Shown here piece after piece: positions 59,023-64,000 of a DNA stretch of 64,000 nucleotides. Origin of the DNA: CBDAPI01 sp964565865 (lineage in GTDB: Bacteria; Acidobacteriota; UBA6911; RPQK01; CBDAPI01). The stretch is from positions 1 to 64,000 of the forward strand of contig CAZMGM010000004.1 in the NCBI GenBank assembly GCA_964565865.1, read 5' to 3'. A program made the translations under genes and the position numbers. The notes under the pieces were generated by a model. It made no database searches. It had not been told where the DNA came from and saw only the letters and a list, made by a program, of their open reading frames with translations. Numbering within the stretch: the stretch's first letter is position 1; each line of letters opens with the position of its first letter.

Positions 59023-59589
59023 TCACTCCTCCTTCGCCGGGTCTGCCGAGGCTACCTTCACTTGAGCGGGACGAAGCAGGCGGCCTTTCATAGTATATCC
59101 TTTCCGAAATAGCTCCATGACCTCGCCTTCCGCATGACTATCAGTTTGCTCGACCGCCAGTGCCTCATGAACAGTCGGGTCAAAGGAGTGACCAACTCCA
59201 GGCACCTCCGAGACCTCAAAGCGGGTCAGCACTCCCTTCAGTTCTTTCACAAGAAGTTGGATCCCGTCGCGGTAGACTTGTAAATCGCCTGACTGTGTCT
59301 GGGCTTCCAGTAAGTCAATCCCTTTTTCAGAGGAATCGATAACTGGCAGGATGGTCTGCAGAACCGAGGCACGCACCGAATCCACCACCTCTATTCTTTC
59401 CCTGGCAACCCGCTTTCGAAAATTCTGGATCTCTGCCTCTTTGCGCAGCCAACGGTCACGGAGGTCGTCCCTTTCCTTACGCAGGAACTCCCGTGATTCT
59501 TCGGCAGACTGGGAATTCTCGACCTTGTCGGGAACGGTATCTGCAGGATCGAAGTCGGTCAGGTCTTCAGTAGCCTTCTCTTCGCTCAA
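59023..59589 (-). CDS. grpE: Nucleotide exchange factor GrpE
   Basis: A 188-residue GrpE, exchanging ADP for ATP on DnaK. It has an acidic, low-complexity N-terminus and then a long coiled coil (R-D-D-L-R-D-R-W-L-R-K-E-A-E-I-Q-N-F-R-K-R) and the beta-domain region with G-V-G-H-S-F-D-P-T-V-H-E-A-L and F-R-K-G-Y-T-M-K-G-R-L-L-R-P-A-Q-V-K-V. The start is a TTG at 59589 that overlaps the hrcA stop (TTGA) with GGAGG 10 nt upstream. Confidence 0.92.
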   Translation of the reverse strand: MSEEKATEDLTDFDPADTVPDKVENSQSAEESREFLRKERDDLRDRWLRKEAEIQNFRKRVARERIEVVDSVRASVLQTILPVIDSSEKGIDLLEAQTQSGDLQVYRDGIQLLVKELKGVLTRFEVSEVPGVGHSFDPTVHEALAVEQTDSHAEGEVMELFRKGYTMKGRLLRPAQVKVASADPAKEE

Positions 59590-60650
59590 TCCGAGGTGGC
59601 CTCCTGGCTCCCAGCAGAACCCATCACCTGACAGCACAATCTGGCGACGCAGTCAACCACGCTGATGGCTTTCTCATACTCCATCCTGCGGGGCCCGAGC
59701 ACACCCAGAGTCCCCCGACCTTGCCCCCAGCTGTAGGAAGAGGAAACGAGGCTGAAATCGCGGCCACCGGGGAAATGATCCTCCAGACCGATCGTGACAT
59801 GGGTCCCATCTTCATCGCCAATGCAGGCATTCACAATTCTGACAAGACGGTTTTTCCGCTCAAAAGCGCTGAAGAGCATGGTCAACTGGTCGAGATCGCG
59901 CTCTCCCATCGCACCGATCATGGTGGTCGTTCCGCCCAGGTAGACGTCAAACTCACCGGACCCCTCTCGCATGAGACCGGCCGATCCAAGGACGATTATA
60001 CTTTTCAGCAGACTATCGTACCTTGCCTTGTCTTCGGACATGAGTTGAATCAGATTCGCCCGAATTTGGGCCAGAGTTTCACCCGCGTAGTTCCCTGTCA
60101 GGTACTTTCCTGCGGCATCCAACTCGCGCTGGCTGAACGTATCCTCGACTCGGAGCAACCGGTTTTGTACCAGGCCGCTCTGAGAAACCAGGATAGCGAG
60201 AACCCGGTGGGGTGACAGTTTCAGGAACTCTATCTGCCGAATGGGGGCGCCCGACAGGGGAGGAGCCACCATGAATCCCACCTGATCGGACAAATTGGCC
60301 AGGATCTGCGAAACTTGATTCATCAGATGCCCTGGATCCGTTTCTGTTTCAAGGACACTCCGGATCCAATTCACGTTAAGACCCGACACTTCCGTGAGGC
60401 GGATCAGAGAATTGACATAAAGAGAATATCCCTTTTCAGTGGGAACGCGGCCGGCCGACGTGTGCGGTTGAGACACGAAACCTGCTCTTTCCAGCTCGGC
60501 GACAACAGTACGAATCGAGGCGGGACTTATGCCTTCACGGTTGAAGACCGCCAGACGTCTCGAACCTACCGGTTTGCCGGTGCGGATATACTCTCGCACC
60601 AGGTCTCTGAGGATCTCATTTTTCCGACGTGACAGGGTCTCTTCGTTCAT
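59586..60650 (-). CDS. hrcA: Heat-inducible transcription repressor HrcA
   Basis: A 354-residue repressor with an N-terminal winged helix (L-V-R-E-Y-I-R-T-G-K-P-V-G-S-R, I-S-P-A-S-I-R-T-V-V-A-E-L-E, S-A-G-R-V-P-T-E-K-G-Y) and a GAF-like dimerisation domain ending G-R-G-T-L-G-V-L-G-P-R-R-M-E-Y. HrcA normally binds CIRCE and needs GroEL for activity. It is the first gene of the hrcA-grpE-dnaJ-prmA-rsmE operon. No canonical CIRCE was found upstream (60651-60818). Confidence 0.94.
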   Translation of the reverse strand: MNEETLSRRKNEILRDLVREYIRTGKPVGSRRLAVFNREGISPASIRTVVAELERAGFVSQPHTSAGRVPTEKGYSLYVNSLIRLTEVSGLNVNWIRSVLETETDPGHLMNQVSQILANLSDQVGFMVAPPLSGAPIRQIEFLKLSPHRVLAILVSQSGLVQNRLLRVEDTFSQRELDAAGKYLTGNYAGETLAQIRANLIQLMSEDKARYDSLLKSIIVLGSAGLMREGSGEFDVYLGGTTTMIGAMGERDLDQLTMLFSAFERKNRLVRIVNACIGDEDGTHVTIGLEDHFPGGRDFSLVSSSYSWGQGRGTLGVLGPRRMEYEKAISVVDCVARLCCQVMGSAGSQEATSD

Positions 60651-60703
60651 GAAGGTTGGGTTTCTTATAGCACAGGGCTCTGGCGAGGCGCAATTTGCCC
60701 CGT

Positions 60704-60753
60704 CACTCGAGAAAGAACCGGGGAAAACGTATCTTACAGGGAAATTTCGAGTG
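60704..60753. promoter_or_regulatory. Inverted repeat in the hrcA / serine hydrolase intergenic region
   Basis: CACTCGA at 60704-60710 and its complement TCGAGTG at 60747-60753 flank 36 bp. The arms contain the CACTC/GAGTG words of CIRCE half-sites, but the spacing is far from the 9 bp of true CIRCE and the TTAG/CTAA ends are missing. It may be an operator with another protein or geometry, or coincidence. Confidence 0.22.
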
Positions 60754-60818
60754 CGCTTTTGTTCGCAAACGTCATCGTATTTTTAGAGAGAATCGCGTAC
60801 TATATAGCTCCTACTCCA

Positions 60819-62711
60819 ATGAACCTTGCAGCACATCAGTTGCCCGGGGGTTCGGTCTTCGTCGGATTCCTTTTGACTCTTGTCGCTTCGGAGCTTGCAA
60901 TCATGGCTCTGCATGCGCAATCCGATTTCCCATCTTCCGCTCCGGCGAGGCTCCTCGAATCCATTCAAGAAGTGCTGCGCGAAACGGATACACCGGGCGC
61001 TGGTCTCGCTCTCGTGAGCCGCGAGCGCCTGGAGTGGGCTGGTGGAGTGGGCTATGCTGATGTGGAAGCCGGACGTGTTGTAACGGGTACAACCCTTTTC
61101 CGAATCGGGTCGATTTCGAACATCTTCGTAGCCCTTTCCGTTCTCAGGCTGCAGGAGAGAGGGCACCTCGAGCTGGGAGATTTTGTGAGCTCCCTGGCGC
61201 CTGGCCTCGAAGTCCAAAACCCCTGGACCCAAAGCCACCCTTTGACACTGGCTCACCTTCTCGAGCACACAGGAGGTCTTGCTGACTTGCAGGCGCACGA
61301 GTGTGCTCACAACGCCCCCAGCCCGATTTCGCTCCGCGAAGGACTGGCTCTCCGTCCTGTGCACCTCTGTCGATGGCCGCCGGGGAAGCTCTTTTCCTAC
61401 TCCGACGCCGGTCCGGCCATGGCTGCTCTAGTCGTAGAGCAAATCACGGGCCAGCCCTTTGAGTCATACGTACAGGAAGAACTGTTTGCTCCTCTGGGAA
61501 TGGAGACGTCTACTTTCTACCCGAATGAGAGCCTGGCCAGAGGCTATGTGAAGGGCAGGGTGGCTGACTACCAGCACCTTGGCCTCCGCGCTTCCGGGGG
61601 GGTCAATTCTTCGCCCGGTGAGATGGCTGCGCTGCTGCTCTTGTTCCTGAATCGGGGTCGGTACGGGCAGCGACAGGTTCTCACACCCGAATCCATCTAC
61701 CGAATGGAGACGCCATCCACCAGCCTGGCCGCCAGGAACGGCATAAGAACGGGATACGGTCTTTGTCTGAATACGACGATTCTAGACGGCTTTCTGGTTC
61801 GTGGACACTCCGGGAGCATAAGGGGATACCGGTCTCACTTCGAGTATCTTCCACGGTGCGGAAAGGGATTTGTCCTGTTCATCAATTCAACCAGCACAGC
61901 GGCTCTTTCCCGATCAGCCCGGATCATCCGCCAGCACCTGCTGAAAGATCTTCCACAGTCCCAACCACCTCGCTCCGAAATCCCGGCCTGGCGAATAGCC
62001 GGCCTGGCTGGATACTATCGACCCATCTCCCCACGCCGGGAACTGAATCGTTTCCTGGGCAATCTCCTGGGCGTGATCCGGCTGGATTTGGAAGGGAACC
62101 AGTTGCGGGTCGCTGGCAAAAATCCCAACCAGATTCTCATCCCGCTTACAGATCGCCGGTTTCGGGGGCCGGATGATCCCATCCCCAGCGCTGTCTTCGT
62201 GAAGGACCAGGGAAGAATGATCCTCCAGGGTACCGGACGAATTATCGAGGGCAGCTATCTCGCGGTTCCCTCATGGCGGTTGTGGTCGGAGAGAGCTGCG
62301 GCCGTGACAGCTTGCGTCCTCATGCTCTCCGGTCTGGCTTTCGCCTTCTCCTGGGTCCCTCTCCGGTTGATGGTGCGGCTCCGGGAGCGGAAATGGATTG
62401 GGCTGGGTCTGCTGCCCGCTCTGGCCTCAGCGACGATGCTTCTGGGCACAGCTGTTGTTGCGGCAGCATTACACGATCCTGTTCAGCGACTCGGCAACCT
62501 GACCTTCTGGTCTTTTTCGATTTTCGCTCTGGGTAGTCTCTTTGCGGCTTTCGCTATCCTGGGTATGTTTCAGTCGGTCAGAGGCCTAACCTGGACAAAA
62601 ACCCGTCTGGAAGTCCGAATTCTGGCCCTGGCTTCTTCATGTGGCAGCCTTGGAATCGCAGTCTACCTCTGGAGTCACGGAATCGTGGGGCTGCGAACCT
62701 GGGTCTACTGA
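60819..62711 (+). CDS. Serine hydrolase (beta-lactamase class C-like) with C-terminal membrane segments and altered active site
   Basis: A 630-residue exported or membrane protein. An N-terminal hydrophobic signal/anchor is followed by a beta-lactamase/PBP-like domain (about residues 40-380). The family motif S-x-x-K appears as G-S-I-S-N-I-F, so the catalytic Lys is replaced by Asn (codon AAC at 61119). The Tyr motif is Y-S-D instead of Y-S-N, and the late motif is H-S-G. Two or more transmembrane helices follow near the C-terminus. The ATG at 60819 begins the signal. It could be a degraded enzyme or a binding protein, since the Ser is kept without its base. Confidence 0.82.
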   Translation: MNLAAHQLPGGSVFVGFLLTLVASELAIMALHAQSDFPSSAPARLLESIQEVLRETDTPGAGLALVSRERLEWAGGVGYADVEAGRVVTGTTLFRIGSISNIFVALSVLRLQERGHLELGDFVSSLAPGLEVQNPWTQSHPLTLAHLLEHTGGLADLQAHECAHNAPSPISLREGLALRPVHLCRWPPGKLFSYSDAGPAMAALVVEQITGQPFESYVQEELFAPLGMETSTFYPNESLARGYVKGRVADYQHLGLRASGGVNSSPGEMAALLLLFLNRGRYGQRQVLTPESIYRMETPSTSLAARNGIRTGYGLCLNTTILDGFLVRGHSGSIRGYRSHFEYLPRCGKGFVLFINSTSTAALSRSARIIRQHLLKDLPQSQPPRSEIPAWRIAGLAGYYRPISPRRELNRFLGNLLGVIRLDLEGNQLRVAGKNPNQILIPLTDRRFRGPDDPIPSAVFVKDQGRMILQGTGRIIEGSYLAVPSWRLWSERAAAVTACVLMLSGLAFAFSWVPLRLMVRLRERKWIGLGLLPALASATMLLGTAVVAAALHDPVQRLGNLTFWSFSIFALGSLFAAFAILGMFQSVRGLTWTKTRLEVRILALASSCGSLGIAVYLWSHGIVGLRTWVY

Positions 62712-62852
62712 CCATTCCACGTGTCACCTTCGAGGCTGATCGGGATGGAGCCATATCGGAGAAAGTTGCGTCGAAATTGGCACTGGTCGCTTTCCATCAT
62801 CTTTTTTCTTGAAACAGCAGTTCATGCCGTGTTTCTGCAACAAAACAGCGAC

Positions 62853-63134
62853 TCAAGGTGCCCGGGCTTTGCTTAGCCAATTGTCTCCCTCGCTGCAGAG
62901 TTCCCTTCGGGCCAGGTTCCTCATCGCGTCTGTAATCAAGTCAGAAATCCGGTGATAGGTCCCGCTGATATCACCTACAGGAAACAGTTGCGTGTCATTG
63001 GAAACGTCGGCATAGGTAAGTTCTTGATCGTGCACGACTCCACGACCTCCGGTCAACCTCCTGACCCACTGGATTCCGTTTCTTGCACAGTACGACAAAT
63101 CAGCCACCTGCTCCAGATCCTGGTTGCATCGCAC
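62853..63134 (-). CDS. Small hypothetical protein, possibly a remnant
   Basis: A 93-residue frame (V-H-D-Q-E-L-T-Y-A-D-V-S-N-D-T-Q-L-F-P-V-G-D, then G-T-Y-H-R-I-S-D-L-I-T-D-A-M-R-N-L-A) that looks protein-like but matches no family I recognise. No ribosome-binding site is seen, and it could be the C-terminal part of a longer lost gene. It stands alone in a gap of about 800 bp. Confidence 0.3.
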   Translation of the reverse strand: MRCNQDLEQVADLSYCARNGIQWVRRLTGGRGVVHDQELTYADVSNDTQLFPVGDISGTYHRISDLITDAMRNLARRELCSEGDNWLSKARAP

Positions 63135-63525
63135 CCAAACGGTTGGGTCTGACCAGTGCTAAAAACTAACTACCGTGATGGAGATCCGGGAAGCTTCCGC
63201 GCGTTCCAGAAGAGTCCGATCCCTGTACATGTTTGCTGCGCCGGAGGCAGCGGGATCGAGGCATACACACTGGCAGGTGGTGTGTCTCGACAGCTCTCCG
63301 GACCTCTGAGGTGCAACACTCGCCAGAGTTTCCCTTGGGAGGGGCGATTTTGTAGTCTTCAGGCTGCCTGTTGCTAGATGCAGCTCAAAGGCTAAGGGTT
63401 GAAAGTTGGCGGTGAGTCATGTCGAAACTGTCTGAATGGGTAAATGGTGATCCCACAACCTGACATGAACCCCCGGACCGCGGAACCAGTACAGGCACGA
63501 GCGGCTCCACAAATGCGGAATCCAG
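63135..63525. other. Intergenic region without a recognised gene
   Basis: About 390 bp downstream of the HtrA-like gene (which ends at 63526 on the minus strand). No gene, tRNA or clear terminator was found. A GGGTTGAAAGTTG word near 63397 resembles short intergenic motifs elsewhere in the window. Confidence 0.4.
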
Positions 63526-64000
63526 TCAAGGCTTCACGAACGAAGAATATCGGATTCCCTTCTCGCGATCCGCCGAATAGACGACGCGCAGTACGACGCC
63601 GGCTCCGGATTCGAGATTGAGGATTTTGTCCCTGAACTCTGGCCCCGAAGTCACGGGCTCACCGTTGACGTGAGTAACAATCTCTCCCTGTCTCAGAGCA
63701 GCGTCATCGGCCAGACTGGTCGGAGTTACCTCGAGAATGAGAATTCCCTTTTCGTCCTCAATCCCGAGCCGTTCCAGATCACGCTCCGTTGCTGACCTGA
63801 CTTCCAGGCCGATCTCCTTTTTCCTATCCCGCTCAACCTTCTCATCCAGAGAGATCCCCTTAGTCTGAGCCTCCAGCTCCTGTTCCAGAGTTCTTTCCTC
63901 AAGTACCACGGTCACCTCGAGAACCTGTCCCTTGCGAACCGCCACAATCGGGACTTCTTCGTTGGGAGGCGTGTTGGCGATCGCAGCGCGCAGGTCCCAG
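63526..64000 (-). CDS. C-terminal part of an HtrA/DegP-like serine protease
   Basis: The gene enters from the right edge in an open frame and ends at 63526. The visible 157 or so residues carry the end of one PDZ domain (W-D-L-R-A-A-I-A-N-T-P-P-N-E, I-V-A-V-R-K-G-Q-V-L-E-V-T-V-V-L) and a second PDZ domain (G-L-E-V-R-S-A-T-E-R-D-L-E-R-L-G, G-I-L-I-L-E-V-T-P-T-S-L-A-D-D-A-A-L-R-Q-G, I-V-T-H-V-N-G-E-P-V). This is the two-PDZ tail of periplasmic HtrA/Do proteases, which degrade misfolded proteins; the catalytic domain lies beyond the window. Confidence 0.85.
   Translation of the reverse strand, partial: WDLRAAIANTPPNEEVPIVAVRKGQVLEVTVVLEERTLEQELEAQTKGISLDEKVERDRKKEIGLEVRSATERDLERLGIEDEKGILILEVTPTSLADDAALRQGEIVTHVNGEPVTSGPEFRDKILNLESGAGVVLRVVYSADREKGIRYSSFVKP

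Noticed and set aside
60651..60818. CIRCE element upstream of hrcA
   Set aside because: Half-site-like words exist, but spacing is 36 bp instead of 9 bp and the outer bases do not match.
1..64000. tRNA, rRNA, CRISPR arrays, transposases, integrases
   Set aside because: Gaps were read for cloverleaf ends, regular repeat-spacer patterns and mobile-element protein motifs; nothing convincing was seen. tRNAscan-SE, Infernal and IS searches would be decisive.

Overview
This GC-rich bacterial window most resembles an Acidobacteriota genome. That rests on a combination of features rather than a marker gene: Planctomycete/Acidobacteria-type DUF1501 and PSCyt1/DUF1549/DUF1553 proteins, a CRTAC1-like FG-GAP/ASPIC-UnbV protein coupled to an ankyrin/TPR protein, an hrcA-grpE-dnaJ-prmA-rsmE operon, bacillithiol-type BshA, and a B12-dependent ribonucleotide reductase. 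The phylum is an inference. No rRNA, tRNA, CRISPR array, integrase or transposase was recognised.

Layout. 1-5.8 kb: a partial lipoprotein gene, a truncated aldolase remnant inside a long direct repeat, and a complete minus-strand dipeptide/oligopeptide ABC transporter. 5.8-9.9 kb: secreted ankyrin/TPR and CRTAC1-like proteins. 9.9-16.1 kb: small-molecule catabolism (double-domain cyclase, Ldh_2-type dehydrogenase, HpcH/HpaI aldolase coupled to an Nramp-like carrier). The aldolase carries the second copy of the ~249-bp repeat. 16.1-20.9 kb: a small secreted protein and the DUF1501/PSD1 pair. 20.9-24.5 kb: D-2-hydroxyacid dehydrogenase, SAF-domain oxidoreductase, a broken sugar-isomerase gene, a palindromic element and a SAM methyltransferase.

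24.8-36.5 kb is the most distinctive part: a corrinoid-dependent methyl-transfer island. It has two corrinoid proteins, two UroD-superfamily methyltransferases, a pterin-binding methyltransferase, a RACo-type reactivator, MetF plus MetV, a PF13769-like protein, and two proteins I do not recognise. The likely flow is: methyl donor -> UroD-type methyltransferase -> corrinoid protein -> tetrahydrofolate -> MetF/MetV, with RACo rescuing inactive Co(II). No MttB-like, MtaB-like or other substrate-defining methyltransferase is present, so the methyl donor is unknown.

36.5-52 kb is mixed housekeeping: hydroxyacid dehydrogenase, amidase, SixA-like phosphatase, M28 peptidase, citramalate synthase, cupin, PEP carboxykinase, BshA, a DUF6178-like protein, a CoxG-like protein and YggS. 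A DUF167 gene with no standard start follows YggS. 52.4-55.3 kb is nrdJ behind a pair of NrdR boxes. 55.3-60.7 kb holds an outer-membrane protein and the heat-shock/ribosome-modification operon, which lacks dnaK. 60.8-64 kb holds a serine hydrolase-like protein with an altered active site and the end of an HtrA-like protease.
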